Shown: positions 9,910 to 18,375, counted from the first letter of the stretch. The stretch: 64,000 bases of DNA from Chloroflexota bacterium (GCA_016234485.1 JACRBL010000022.1:25400-89399); one strand, 5' to 3'. The notes: generated by a model not told the origin, from the sequence alone. Translations and numbers: made by a program.

Positions 9910-11022
9910 ATGGAGAAACCTCCCTCACGCATGAAACGGTATTGGAAGATCGCCGTCATCGCCAACATCAAAGATGAAAGCCAGCCCAAACCCGAAGGCG
10001 TTCCGCCCGACGCGTTCGCGGACTTCGACCACATCGAGACCATCCACCACATTCAGGGCGCGCTCGAAAGCGACGGCCATGAGACAAAATTCCTGATGGC
10101 CGACCGCACCCTGCCGCAGACGGTTCAGGACTACGCGCCCGACATCTGCTTCAACATCGCCGAGGGACTCGGCGGCGACGCGCGCGAGGCCCACGTCCCG
10201 GCCCTGCTTGAGATGTTCGGCATCCCCTACACGGGTTCGCGCGTGTTGACCAACGCCATCTCGCTCGACAAAACCCTGACGAAACGCATCTGGCGTGACC
10301 GTCGTCTGCCTGTGGCCCCCTTCCAGGAATTTCTCACGGGCGACGAACCCCTGCGCCCCGACCTGAAGTATCCGCTCTTCGTCAAGCCGGCCCGCGAAGG
10401 GACAGGCATGGGCGTGGACGCGAAAGCCATCGTCAAGAACGAAGCGGAACTGCGAGAGCGCGTCAGCTGGGTGGTCGGCACATATCAACAGCCCGCGCTC
10501 GTGGAGACCTTTCTCTCGGGCCGCGAATTCACCGTCGGCGTGATGGGACGCGCTGACGCGAAGCTCTACTCGCGCCACCCCGAATGGTACGACGACAAGG
10601 ACGGCTTCCACCGCTTCCCCATCCTGGAGTTGGACGCGAGCCGCTCCGTCACGCCGAATGTTTACAGTCAGGCCGCGAAGGCTAAAGATGTCGGCGAACA
10701 AGGCGCGCCCGATTACATCTGCCCCGCCAACGTGGAACCCGAACTCGAAAAGAAACTCAAGCACTTCGCCTACCGCGCCCACTTCCTGCTCGGCGCGCTG
10801 GATGTCTCTCGCACCGACATCCGCCTCGACGATGAAGGCAACCCGCGCCTGCTCGAGATCAACACCCTGCCCGGCCTCACCCCCGATTACAGCGACCTCT
10901 GCCTGCAAGCCAAAGCCGAGGGCATTTCCTACAATGACTTGCTGCTCGATATTCTCTACCTGGCCGCAGGCCGCTGGGGCTTGCTCGAACCGCGCGAATT
11001 TGCGCCGAAATCGAAAAAGTAA
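9910..11022 (+). CDS. ddl: D-alanine-D-alanine ligase family ATP-grasp protein
   Basis: 370 aa from the ATG at 9910 (AAAGGAG 9 nt upstream). The N-terminal domain has FNIAEGLGGDAREAHVPALLE, close to the Ddl signature; LEMFGIPYTGS follows. The ATP-grasp part has FVKPAREGTGMGV, and the C-terminus has RLLEINTLPGLTPDYSDL with the metal-binding E and N. Ddl joins two D-alanines for peptidoglycan precursors. It stands alone, away from mur genes, so a different acid-amine ligation remains possible. Confidence 0.82.
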   Translation: MEKPPSRMKRYWKIAVIANIKDESQPKPEGVPPDAFADFDHIETIHHIQGALESDGHETKFLMADRTLPQTVQDYAPDICFNIAEGLGGDAREAHVPALLEMFGIPYTGSRVLTNAISLDKTLTKRIWRDRRLPVAPFQEFLTGDEPLRPDLKYPLFVKPAREGTGMGVDAKAIVKNEAELRERVSWVVGTYQQPALVETFLSGREFTVGVMGRADAKLYSRHPEWYDDKDGFHRFPILELDASRSVTPNVYSQAAKAKDVGEQGAPDYICPANVEPELEKKLKHFAYRAHFLLGALDVSRTDIRLDDEGNPRLLEINTLPGLTPDYSDLCLQAKAEGISYNDLLLDILYLAAGRWGLLEPREFAPKSKK

Positions 11023-11045
11023 CCTGCCCCAAAAAATAACCAATG

Positions 11046-11088
11046 AGACACGGAGACCGGAGATTTAAAACTCTGCGTCTCCGTGTCT
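11046..11088 (+). terminator. Hairpin after ddl
   Basis: AGACACGGAGAC pairs with GTCTCCGTGTCT across a 19-nt loop, without a clear T-tract. A second GGAGTC/GACTCC pair brackets 11103-11150. These are the only features seen between ddl and the next gene; they may terminate transcription or be small repeats. Confidence 0.45.
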
Positions 11089-11194
11089 GATATAAAAGCA
11101 CGGAGTCGAATGTCTCCGACAGTCGTTTCCAAAGTCAGAGATTTTGGACTCCGTTTTCGCAAACCCAGTTCGTTTGCCGCGATATAATCTCTGC

Positions 11195-12022
11195 ATGTCA
11201 TCCCCCCTCACTCAAAAAATTTCACGCTGGTTTGTGCCGATCGCCGCGTTGATCGCCTTCGCGGGTTGGCTTTACATTGCCCCGCCAGGCGTCCTCGGCA
11301 AATTGGACGCGGTCGGCTACGCGGTCTGTCATCGCATTGACGAGCGCTCCTTCCACATCGGCGAGCGTCAACTCCCGCTCTGCGCGCGTTGCTCTGGCAC
11401 GTTCACCTCCGCCGCGGTCACATTGACCTTTCTCGCCTTCACCGCCCGCAAACGCGGCGGCATGCCTCACAAAAAATTCTACATCCTCTTCGCGCTGCTC
11501 TTCCTCGCCTTCGCGGTGGACGGGAGCAACTCCTACCTCTACCTGCTCAAACAGGTCACGGGCGGGCTCCAGCAGATACCCAACCTCTACACGCCCAATC
11601 ACACCTTGCGATTGTTGACAGGGACAGGCATGGGCATGACGATGGCCTTCTTCCTCTTCCCCGCCTTCAATCAATCGGTCTGGCGGGACCTCGATATGGC
11701 TCCCGTCGTGGACGCGTTCCCACGCTTCTTCGCCATCGTCGGAATCCTGCTCGCCATTGACCTTGTCATCCTGACCGAGTCGCCCATCATCCTCTATCCC
11801 ATCGCCATCATCAGTCCGCTCGGAGTCCTGGCCTTGCTGAGTCTAGTTTTCTCCATCGTCTGGTTGATGATCATGCGGCAGGACAATACGCTCGTCAATT
11901 TCCGCGAATTGGGCTTCCCTCTCCTCGCAGGCTTCACGCTGGCATTGTTAATGATTCTCGCTATTGATTTGTTTCGATTACAATTAACGGGAACGTGGGG
12001 AGCCTTTCCCCTCGGCACGTAG
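11195..12022 (+). CDS. DUF2085 membrane protein
   Basis: 275 aa from the ATG at 11195. The family signature is clear: VCHRIDERSFHIGERQLPLCARCSG, with conserved Cys, His and CxxC after the first membrane helix. About seven hydrophobic helices follow. Function of the family is unknown; the Cys/His set suggests metal or redox chemistry at the membrane. A TATAAT box (11183-11188) ends only 6 nt before this ATG, so the mRNA may be leaderless. The ORF-track start at 11144 lies before the promoter. Confidence 0.82.
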   Translation: MSSPLTQKISRWFVPIAALIAFAGWLYIAPPGVLGKLDAVGYAVCHRIDERSFHIGERQLPLCARCSGTFTSAAVTLTFLAFTARKRGGMPHKKFYILFALLFLAFAVDGSNSYLYLLKQVTGGLQQIPNLYTPNHTLRLLTGTGMGMTMAFFLFPAFNQSVWRDLDMAPVVDAFPRFFAIVGILLAIDLVILTESPIILYPIAIISPLGVLALLSLVFSIVWLMIMRQDNTLVNFRELGFPLLAGFTLALLMILAIDLFRLQLTGTWGAFPLGT

Positions 12023-12026
12023 TATG

Positions 12027-12114
12027 CCGTCATTGCGAGGAGCGTTCTTTGCAACGAAGCAATCTCCTCGACTAAGCGGGGATTGCTTCGGGAAGACCGC
12101 CCTCGCAATGACGG
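12027..12114. repeat. Palindromic GTCATTGCGAG element (copy 2)
   Basis: Begins CCGTCATTGCGAGGAGCG and ends CCTCGCAATGACGG, with GAAGCAATCTCC and GGGATTGCTTC inside. It fills the gap between the DUF2085 and DUF4126 genes. The ORF track's N-terminal extension of the DUF4126 protein is a translation of this repeat. Confidence 0.88.
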
Positions 12115-12134
12115 GCGATTATCAGGAGAACGAC

Positions 12135-12707
12135 ATGGAATTACTCACTGGAATTTTTTCCGCCTTTGGTCTCTCCGCCAGCGCGGGGCTGAACGCCTAC
12201 ATTCCCCTGCTGGCGATCGGCGTGTTGGATCATTACACCAACCTCCTCAACCTGCAAAAGCCCTGGGACACGCTTTCCAACCCGTGGATTCTCATCCTGC
12301 TGGGCATCCTGCTCATCATCGAGATGCTGGCCGATAAAATTCCCACAGTCAATCACGTCAACGATCTCATCCAGACCGTCGTCCGCCCCGCGGCGGGAGC
12401 GGTGGCCTTCGCGGCCAGCGCCAACGTTATCACCGACGTGAACCCCGTCCTGGCCCTCGCGCTGGGGCTGTTCGTGGCGGGCGGCGTCCACGCCACCAAG
12501 TCGGTGGTGGTGCGTCCCGCCGTCACAGCGACAACGGGCGGCGCGGCCAACATGCCCGTCAGCGTGGCCGAAGATGTGGCCGCCACGGGCGTGTCACTGC
12601 TGGCGATCGTCCTCCCGCTCGCGGCTGGTACGTTGTTGATCGTGGCCGCCGCGCTGTTCATCTGGTGGTGGTGGAATCGCTCGAACAAAAAATCGCCCGC
12701 CGCGTAA
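12135..12707 (+). CDS. DUF4126 membrane protein
   Basis: 190 aa from the ATG at 12135 (CAGGAGAA upstream). The DUF4126 pattern is present: GLSASAGLNAYIPLLAIG at the start, DKIPTVNHVNDLIQT in the middle, followed by RPAAGA. There are five or six membrane helices. Role unknown in the family. The protein ends in a Trp/Lys-rich tail (WWWWNRSNKK). Confidence 0.85.
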   Translation: MELLTGIFSAFGLSASAGLNAYIPLLAIGVLDHYTNLLNLQKPWDTLSNPWILILLGILLIIEMLADKIPTVNHVNDLIQTVVRPAAGAVAFAASANVITDVNPVLALALGLFVAGGVHATKSVVVRPAVTATTGGAANMPVSVAEDVAATGVSLLAIVLPLAAGTLLIVAAALFIWWWWNRSNKKSPAA

Positions 12708-12775
12708 AGCGAATTCATGCCGCCGTGCAAGCGCTGGCATAATATCGAGAAATCCATTTTCAAGGAGAAGAAGAA

Positions 12776-12949
12776 ATGAACGAAACCGTCATCTCAACCC
12801 CTCAGCCGCCCCAACCCGACGCGCCGAAGAAGAACAACACCGTCATCATCATCGCTGTCGTAGCGGGAGTGGTTCTGTGTTGTTGTTGCGTGATCCTTCT
12901 GGGAGCCTGGTTTTTCGGCGATACGATCATCTACCAACTCGGCCTTTAA
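12776..12949 (+). CDS. Small membrane protein with a four-cysteine run
   Basis: 57 aa, too short for the ORF track. Strong AAGGAGAAG lies upstream of the ATG. A proline-rich N-terminus (STPQPPQPDAPKKN) leads into one membrane helix (VIIIAVVAGVVLCCCCVILL) and a short tail. The CCCC motif inside the helix could be acylated or just be helix packing. It is followed at once by a terminator. Confidence 0.6.
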   Translation: MNETVISTPQPPQPDAPKKNNTVIIIAVVAGVVLCCCCVILLGAWFFGDTIIYQLGL

Positions 12950-12955
12950 TAAACC

Positions 12956-12997
12956 AAATCAAAACGGCCTGCGCTAATCCACAGGCCGTTTTGATTT
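12956..12997. terminator. Bidirectional terminator, also the end of the DUF402 gene
   Basis: AAATCAAAACGGCCTG pairs with CAGGCCGTTTTGATTT. The stop codon of the minus-strand DUF402 gene (12974-12976) lies in the loop, so the last codons of that gene form one arm. Confidence 0.85.
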
Positions 12998-13435
12998 AAA
13001 GTAGGTTTGCAATTCCAGCAACGCGTCGCGCGCAGAGCGGCGCGTTCTTTCATCCAGATCGGCGGCGAGAAATTCATCTTCATCCAAAATCGTTTGCGCG
13101 CCATTCGAGGAAACCCAAAGGTCAACGAACAAGTCCACGTATTCTACGCGGCCATCCAAAATTTTGGCAGGACACGTGATGTTGCAATACCAGCCTTTCA
13201 GCGCGCCGTCGTCGCGGTCGTAAATTTCAAAAATGTTGTACCAGCGCTTCGAATAATACGTCTCCACAAAACGATCGCCGCGTTTGAGAGAGGTATCCAT
13301 GAAGGGCGCGTCGTCGCGGTCGAAGAAGGCTTCGAGCGTCAACCAGTCAGCGCCGCGCGCTGTCACCTCGCCCTCGTAACGCCACTTCAACTCGCCTTGC
13401 GGACTCAATTTATCCACGACGATTGTTTCACGCAT
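12974..13435 (-). CDS. DUF402 protein (NtdP-like)
   Basis: 153 aa from the ATG at 13435, which overlaps the end of thiQ (stop 13428). DUF402 features are present: YSKRWYNIFEIYDRDDG, KGWYCNIT, and the acidic DLFVDLWV and LDEDEF segments that bind metal. Characterised members hydrolyse nucleoside di/triphosphates. It is the last gene of the thiamine operon by position; a link to thiamine phosphates is inference only. Confidence 0.8.
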   Translation of the reverse strand: MRETIVVDKLSPQGELKWRYEGEVTARGADWLTLEAFFDRDDAPFMDTSLKRGDRFVETYYSKRWYNIFEIYDRDDGALKGWYCNITCPAKILDGRVEYVDLFVDLWVSSNGAQTILDEDEFLAADLDERTRRSARDALLELQTYFKSKRPVD

Positions 13436-14558
13436 GACCGAGACACTCCACGCGGAACGCAACCGAAATCTCCGAGCCGATCTCTGGAGCCTCGTCCATC
13501 AGGATGACCAACCCGCCTCCCAACCTGACCTTGAACTGGTCGCGCCGAAACAGCGCTTCATCCACCCGAGCCTTGATCCTCGCCCCTCTCGCTGACGGTT
13601 TCAACAACAGCGCGACTTCTTCCCCTTCCGCATGACGATGTCCACACTCCATTTCAAAGATTCCAAAGTCAGTTTTAACTTGAAACGTGGAACTTGAAAC
13701 CTGAAACACTTTCCCATCCACCACATTCCCCACCCCCAAAAACCGCGCGGCCCACGCCGATTGTGGATCGTTCCATACCTGCGCGGGACTCCCCTCGCGG
13801 ACGATGACTCCCTCGTGCAGGAGCAGAATCCGATCGGCGATGGCGAAGGCCTCTTCCTGATCGTGCGTGACGTAAATGGCAGGGATGCGCGTCCGATGCA
13901 AAATGGCGCGCAACTCGTCGAGCAACTCTTCCTTGAGCGAACGATCCAACGCGCCGAGCGGTTCATCAAACATCAGCAAGCGTGGACGCGGCGCGAGCGC
14001 ACGCGCCAACGCCACGCGTTGTTGCTCGCCGCCAGAGAGGTCGGTGACGCGGCGAGCGCCGAAGCCAGAGAGATTCACAAGCTCCAGCGCTTCCGCCACG
14101 CGTTTCGCTAATTCGGTCTTGGAATTTTTCTCCCCTTGACCATCCGTCATTGCGAGCGCTTTTTGCGAAGCAATCTCCTCGTTGGCGCGGGGATTGCTTC
14201 GTCGGGAAAACCGCCCTCCTCGCAATGACGGAAATAATCGCAATGGCGAATGGACACGCATCCGCAAGCCGAACGCGACGTTCTCAAAAACTGTCAGATG
14301 CGGAAAAAGCGCGTAGTCCTGGAAGACCAGCCCAAAGTCACGCGCGTGAGGCGGGATGGGGGCGAGGTCCGCGCTGTCCCAGAGGACGCGTCCTGCTTCG
14401 GGAGGTTCAAGTCCCGCGATGATCCGCAACAACGTGGACTTTCCACTGCCCGACGCGCCGAGCAGGCAGATCGTCTCGCCCGCGTGGACAGTAAAGGATA
14501 CACCCTGGAGAAGGGGCTGACCTTCGTAATGTTTGGAGATGTTAGTAATAGTGAGCAT
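13428..14558 (-). CDS. thiQ: Thiamine-type ABC transporter ATP-binding protein
   Basis: 376 aa. Walker A GASGSGKST, Q-loop FQDYALFPHL, signature LSGGEQQRVALARAL, Walker B LLMFDEPLGALD and H-loop VTHDQEE are complete, and a TOBE-like C-terminal domain follows. Between the Q-loop and the signature about 40 extra residues (LRGGRFSRRSNPRANEEIAS and neighbours) are encoded by an inserted palindromic repeat that keeps the frame. A heptamer array also encodes FQVSSSTFQVK near the end. It is assigned to thiamine by operon position under the TPP riboswitch. Confidence 0.85.
   Translation of the reverse strand: MLTITNISKHYEGQPLLQGVSFTVHAGETICLLGASGSGKSTLLRIIAGLEPPEAGRVLWDSADLAPIPPHARDFGLVFQDYALFPHLTVFENVAFGLRMRVHSPLRLFPSLRGGRFSRRSNPRANEEIASQKALAMTDGQGEKNSKTELAKRVAEALELVNLSGFGARRVTDLSGGEQQRVALARALAPRPRLLMFDEPLGALDRSLKEELLDELRAILHRTRIPAIYVTHDQEEAFAIADRILLLHEGVIVREGSPAQVWNDPQSAWAARFLGVGNVVDGKVFQVSSSTFQVKTDFGIFEMECGHRHAEGEEVALLLKPSARGARIKARVDEALFRRDQFKVRLGGGLVILMDEAPEIGSEISVAFRVECLGHA
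14144..14231. repeat. Palindromic GTCATTGCGAG element (copy 3) in frame within thiQ
   Basis: The same 88-bp element as copies 1 and 2 lies inside the coding sequence of the ATPase and adds about 30-40 residues without a stop. The insertion point is the surface region between Q-loop and helical domain. Confidence 0.9.
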
Positions 14559-14571
14559 AATTTGTAGAGCC

Positions 14572-14627
14572 TACTGCGTACTGCGTATTGCGCTGGCTAC
14601 GAAATACGCAGTACGCAATACGAAATA
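14572..14627. repeat. Palindromic heptamer array between thiP and thiQ
   Basis: It reads as eight successive 7-mers: TACTGCG, TACTGCG, TATTGCG, CTGGCTA, CGAAATA, CGCAGTA, CGCAATA, CGAAATA. The right half repeats the complement of the left, so the array can fold into one hairpin. It fills the thiP-thiQ gap. Confidence 0.85.
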
Positions 14628-16409
14628 TCAAAATTCTTCAGAGCCAGACAAGCGTATTTTTTCGATCAACAAAATACCAAGCAAAGTAACGAGCATCAAA
14701 ATCGTGGACATGGCCATGGCCTGGCCATAGTTCAGTCCGCCAGGTTGCGAGAGGAAGCGGGCGATGGCAAGCGGCAGAGTTGGCAGGTCGGGACGGGCAA
14801 GCAGGGAGGCCGCGCCAAACTCGCCGAGCGAGACGGTGAACGCGAACGTGGACGCGGCGAGAAGCGCGCGAGAGACGATCGGCCAGTCCACGGTCTGCCA
14901 GACGCGCAGGGGCGAGGCGCCGAGGGACGCGGCCGCGTGACGGAGCCGTTCGGGGATGGAGGCGAGCGCGGGTTGGAGAACCCGAATCACGAAGGGCAAG
15001 GCGATGACGGTGTGGGCGAGGGGGACGATCAGTGGGGAAGTGATCAGTGACCAGTGACCAATGATCAGTGGCTGGTTGAAGGTGATAAGGTAGCCGAGGC
15101 CGAGGGTGACGGCGGACGCGCCGAGAGGCAGGATGAGGAAGGGGTCAATGAATTTGGAAAAGACGGTTTGCCGTTTGAGCGCGGCCGCGGCGGGGAAGCC
15201 CAGCGCGAGCGAAAGGAGGACGGTCGCGATGGCGTAGGTGAGCGAGTTGCGCGCGGCTTCGGCGGGCGGGACGTAAAAGACCGAGTGGCGTCGGTTGACG
15301 AAGAGCTCGGAATAATAATCGAAGGTGAGGCCGTATTGGACTTCGTCGCGCTGGCCGCGGTCGGCTTCGGTGCGGGCGAGGGAGCGGAGAGGGATGGAGA
15401 TTAAAGGTAAAACGAAAAACGTAAAAAGTAAGAAGGATAGGCCAAAAACAAAGGCACGCTCGCGCAGAGATTTGGGCGGACGGGCAGTGGAGGGTTTGGG
15501 CGTGGTTGGGACGAGGGTGCGCGCTACAACCCGCTCATATAAAATGGAAACGGCCAGCGTGCAAAGCAGTTGAATGATCGAGAGCAAGGCGGCCATCGGC
15601 AGGTTGAGCAGGCGCATGGCCTGAATGTAAATTTCGGTTTCAAGGGTGGAAAATTGCGGGCCTCCCAAAAGGAGGATGACGCCAAAACTGGAAAAGTCAA
15701 AGAGGAAGACGAGCAGGCCAGAGGCGAGGAGCGGCCCGCGCAGGAGTGGAAGCGTGAGACGCGTCCAGACGCGGAAACTGTCCGCGCCGAGAGTCCGCGC
15801 GGCCTGTTCGAGACGCGGGTCGAGGTGGGTCAACGCGGCGCCGACGATGCGGATGACGATGGAGGTGTTGTAGAAAACGTGGGCGAGGAGGATGGCGGTT
15901 AGCGTCCCAACAAATGGAAGCGCATCGGCTGTTGCGTGTTGCGTATTGCGTAAAGAGGAGAGGAGGAGGGTGAGCCAACCGCGCGGGCCGAGCAGGGCGT
16001 TGAAGCCTGCCGCGACGACGACGGTGGGGAGCATGAACGGGACAGCCGTGAGCGCGCGCAGGAGAGGCTTGCCGCGAAAGTCGAAACGGGCGAAGAGGAA
16101 GGCAGAGGGGAGTCCGAGCAGGAAGGTGAGGAGGGTGGAGAGCGCGGCCTGGTAAAGCGTAAAACGTAAAACGTGTGAGGCGGTTTGGAAATTGGCGCTT
16201 GTCAAAACCGACGCGTCGAGGCTGAGGGAGAGGATACGCGCGAGCGGGAGGAAGAAGAAGAGGAGGAGGAAGAGGAGCGAAGGGAGGAGAAAGAAAGCAG
16301 AATGCAGAGAGCGGACGGCGGAAGGCAAACGAATCAACGAATCAGCGAAACGACGCGGGGTCGAATCGCTGACTCGCTGACTTGCTGACTCGCTGAATCG
16401 CTGCCTCAT
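14628..16409 (-). CDS. thiP: Thiamine-type ABC transporter permease, two fused TMD halves
   Basis: 593 aa if started at the ATG at 16409; the ORF track start (16463) would overlap thiB. Two binding-protein-dependent permease halves are fused, as in ThiP, each with an EAA loop (EQAARTLGADSFRVWTRLTLP and RHAAASLGASPLRVWQTVDWP) and about six helices. The first about 30 residues are low-complexity (QRFSESASQRVSDS) because they are encoded by an 8-bp tandem repeat. Two heptamer arrays also lie within the gene. No clear ribosome site is seen. Confidence 0.85.
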   Translation of the reverse strand: MRQRFSESASQRVSDSTPRRFADSLIRLPSAVRSLHSAFFLLPSLLFLLLFFFLPLARILSLSLDASVLTSANFQTASHVLRFTLYQAALSTLLTFLLGLPSAFLFARFDFRGKPLLRALTAVPFMLPTVVVAAGFNALLGPRGWLTLLLSSLRNTQHATADALPFVGTLTAILLAHVFYNTSIVIRIVGAALTHLDPRLEQAARTLGADSFRVWTRLTLPLLRGPLLASGLLVFLFDFSSFGVILLLGGPQFSTLETEIYIQAMRLLNLPMAALLSIIQLLCTLAVSILYERVVARTLVPTTPKPSTARPPKSLRERAFVFGLSFLLFTFFVLPLISIPLRSLARTEADRGQRDEVQYGLTFDYYSELFVNRRHSVFYVPPAEAARNSLTYAIATVLLSLALGFPAAAALKRQTVFSKFIDPFLILPLGASAVTLGLGYLITFNQPLIIGHWSLITSPLIVPLAHTVIALPFVIRVLQPALASIPERLRHAAASLGASPLRVWQTVDWPIVSRALLAASTFAFTVSLGEFGAASLLARPDLPTLPLAIARFLSQPGGLNYGQAMAMSTILMLVTLLGILLIEKIRLSGSEEF

Positions 16410-16426
16410 TGAATCGCCGACTCGCC
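16331..16426. repeat. 8-bp tandem repeat at the thiB/thiP junction
   Basis: Twelve consecutive 8-mers can be laid out, the clearest being GAATCGCT, GACTCGCT, GACTTGCT, GACTCGCT, GAATCGCT (16363-16402), then GAATCGCC, GACTCGCC. The array ends exactly against the thiB stop codon and covers the thiP start. Eight is not a multiple of three. Confidence 0.88.
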
Positions 16427-17542
16427 TTACCGCAAAACCGCGTCGGTCCATTCTTGAATCCAACGATCACGATTTGCGGCGATCACGTCGGGCGCGAGGA
16501 TGGCGGGATCGGTGGGATATTCGTTAAACTGGTAGAACGAATCGGGCAGGATGGCAAACGGGTCCACGGGCAGGACGAACATCTGCAGGGGCAGGTCTTC
16601 CTGGAACGTGAGGCTGAGCATGAAGTCCACGAAGCGCTCGGCGGCGGCGCGTTGGCGCGTCCCCGCGAGGATGCCGACAAACTCAATTTGGCGGAAACAG
16701 GTTTGAGGTCCAAGAATGGACGCGCTGGGCGATTGCTCGATGACGACCTCGCTATAGATCACTTCCGCGGCCGGGCTGGTCGCATACGAGACGACCATCG
16801 TCTGCGGGCCGCGTCCCGACGACGCGCTGAAGTTGGTGTAGTAGGCCGTCTCCCAATCGTTGACGACGACCAGTCCGTTGGCGCGCAGGGAACGCCAAAA
16901 ATCGAGATAGCCAGGTTCGCCAAAATGCGCCACCGTCGCCAGCAGGAACGCCAACCCAGGCGAAGACGTGGCGGGATTTTCCACCACCAGCATGCCGTTG
17001 TATTCGGGGCGAATCAAATCGCCGAGCGTGGTCGGCACGGGCAGTTCGTTCTTCGCGAAAAAGGCGCGGTCATAATTGATGCACACGTCGCCGTAGTCCA
17101 CGGGTGTGGCACGGTTCTCGGGGTCGAGACGAAACTCGGCGGGCACGTTTGCCAGCGCGGGCGAGGCATACGCCTCGAAGATGCCCGCTTCGAGCGCGCG
17201 CGAAAGGAAGGTGTTATCCACGCCGTAGAAAACGTCGGCGAGCGGCGCGTCTTTTGAAAGGATGGCCTTGTTTAGCGCCTCGCCCACGTCGCCGCCATTG
17301 AGAAAAGTCACCTTCACGTTGTTGGCTTGCTCGAACGCGGCCAGCGCGCCCTCGCTGATGGCAAACGAGGAGTGCGTCATCACCGTGAGCGGAAGCGGTT
17401 CGCCCGAAGTAAGCGGGGTCACGGTCTGCGCGGTGGGCGGGGCAAGCACTTCCATTTCGATGGGAGATTGCGTGGCTGTGGCTTGCGGCGCGCAAGCGGA
17501 AAGCAGAATGCAGAATGCGGTAAGCAGAAGAAATTTTTTCAT
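16427..17542 (-). CDS. thiB: Thiamine ABC transporter substrate-binding lipoprotein
   Basis: 371 aa with a lipoprotein signal (MKKFLLLTAFCILLSAC). The mature part follows the ThiB/iron(III)-type periplasmic binding fold: LTVMTHSSFAISEGALAAFE, ADVFYGVDNTFLSRALEAG, VDYGDVCINYDRAFF, NPATSSPGLAFLLATVA and DWETAYYTNF, all close to E. coli ThiB patterns. It captures thiamine (or its phosphates) outside the membrane for ThiP/ThiQ. Second gene of the riboswitch operon. Confidence 0.9.
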   Translation of the reverse strand: MKKFLLLTAFCILLSACAPQATATQSPIEMEVLAPPTAQTVTPLTSGEPLPLTVMTHSSFAISEGALAAFEQANNVKVTFLNGGDVGEALNKAILSKDAPLADVFYGVDNTFLSRALEAGIFEAYASPALANVPAEFRLDPENRATPVDYGDVCINYDRAFFAKNELPVPTTLGDLIRPEYNGMLVVENPATSSPGLAFLLATVAHFGEPGYLDFWRSLRANGLVVVNDWETAYYTNFSASSGRGPQTMVVSYATSPAAEVIYSEVVIEQSPSASILGPQTCFRQIEFVGILAGTRQRAAAERFVDFMLSLTFQEDLPLQMFVLPVDPFAILPDSFYQFNEYPTDPAILAPDVIAANRDRWIQEWTDAVLR

Positions 17543-17586
17543 GGGGAACCTTTCGATTTACGATTTATGTCAAAGTTCGCGAGCAG

Positions 17587-17655
17587 TTGCACCCCTGGCA
17601 ACGCCCGCCAGGGCAGTTGTGCGAGCCGTCAGCACGATTTGCCAAGCAAATCGAA
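17587..17655. repeat. Stand-alone nested palindrome (CCCTGGCA-GCCAGGG type)
   Basis: CCCTGGCAACGCCCGCCAGG and the following GGCAGTTGTGCGA (17593-17624) match, with two changes, a block found nested inside repeat copy 4 (40771-40802). An additional inverted pair GATTTGCC/AAGCAAATC follows. It lies between thiN and thiB. Confidence 0.75.
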
Positions 17656-17674
17656 CTGCTGGCGAAACAAGTAT

Positions 17675-18313
17675 TTACGATTGTCTTCGATGGACGATGA
17701 GCAAGAGGCCCGACGCAATTTGAATGTGCGCGACATTGCCTGTCATTTCATTGCTGATGCCGCGCGTCTTGTGCGGGTATAACGTCTCGTCCGATAGCGG
17801 CCAGCGCAGACCCTCTGTGCTGACGCCGCGGACTTCCCCGCCCCAGGGGATGAGCGAGACGACATCGCCGCGTCTCCCTTCGACCTCGGAGCGGGCGCGG
17901 CAGAAAAATGCCTGTTCCACACCGTCGGCGAGTCGAAGGTCGAAAGTCGCAAGTCGAGGATCGGTGAGGAGGGCGATGTTCGCAAGCATCTGGTCGAGAC
18001 GATTCCCGAGCGCGGCCACGATGACGATTTCGCGGTAACCGTTTTTGAGGGCGTAATCGAGCGCGAGTTCGAGATCGGTCTCGTCTTTGTCGCGCGGGTG
18101 TTGGATGATCTTCGTTCCAGATTCGGTCAAGGGTCGAAGGTCGAAGGTCGCGGAGTCGAGGTCGCCGATGATGATGGACGGAGTCCGCCCGAGGTCGAGG
18201 ATGTGACGCGTCCCCCCGTCCGCGGCGAGGAGGAAGTCATCGGGGCGGATCAATCGGCGGGCAGAGTCGAGGTCGGGAAGAGTCCCGTTGGCAAAGATGA
18301 TACAGCGAGGCAT
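17675..18313 (-). CDS. thiN: Thiamine pyrophosphokinase
   Basis: 212 aa, the family's usual length. Key motifs: FLLAADGGTRHILD, PSIIIGDLDSA, HPRDKDETDLELALDYAL and ALGNRLDQMLANI, the diphosphate-transfer and metal-binding segments. It converts thiamine and ATP to thiamine diphosphate and AMP. It is the first gene behind a TPP riboswitch, so the end product shuts off its own synthesis and import. Two heptamer arrays (17931-17958, 18125-18166) are translated inside it. Confidence 0.95.
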   Translation of the reverse strand: MPRCIIFANGTLPDLDSARRLIRPDDFLLAADGGTRHILDLGRTPSIIIGDLDSATFDLRPLTESGTKIIQHPRDKDETDLELALDYALKNGYREIVIVAALGNRLDQMLANIALLTDPRLATFDLRLADGVEQAFFCRARSEVEGRRGDVVSLIPWGGEVRGVSTEGLRWPLSDETLYPHKTRGISNEMTGNVAHIQIASGLLLIVHRRQS

Positions 18314-18325
18314 TACCCCTCCCTG

Positions 18326-18362
18326 CCCTCCCCATTTTCCAAAGAACGGAAAATGGGGAGGG
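18326..18362 (-). repeat. Perfect 15-bp hairpin just before thiN
   Basis: CCCTCCCCATTTTCC and GGAAAATGGGGAGGG are separated by 7 nt and end about 12 nt from the thiN start, beside its GGAGGGG ribosome site. It may mask that site or be a mobile hairpin. Confidence 0.6.
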
Positions 18363-18375
18363 GGAGGAAGTGAAA

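Noticed and set aside
9925-11043. Minus-strand ORF of 372 aa
   Set aside because: Antisense to ddl; the ATP-grasp motifs are on the plus strand.
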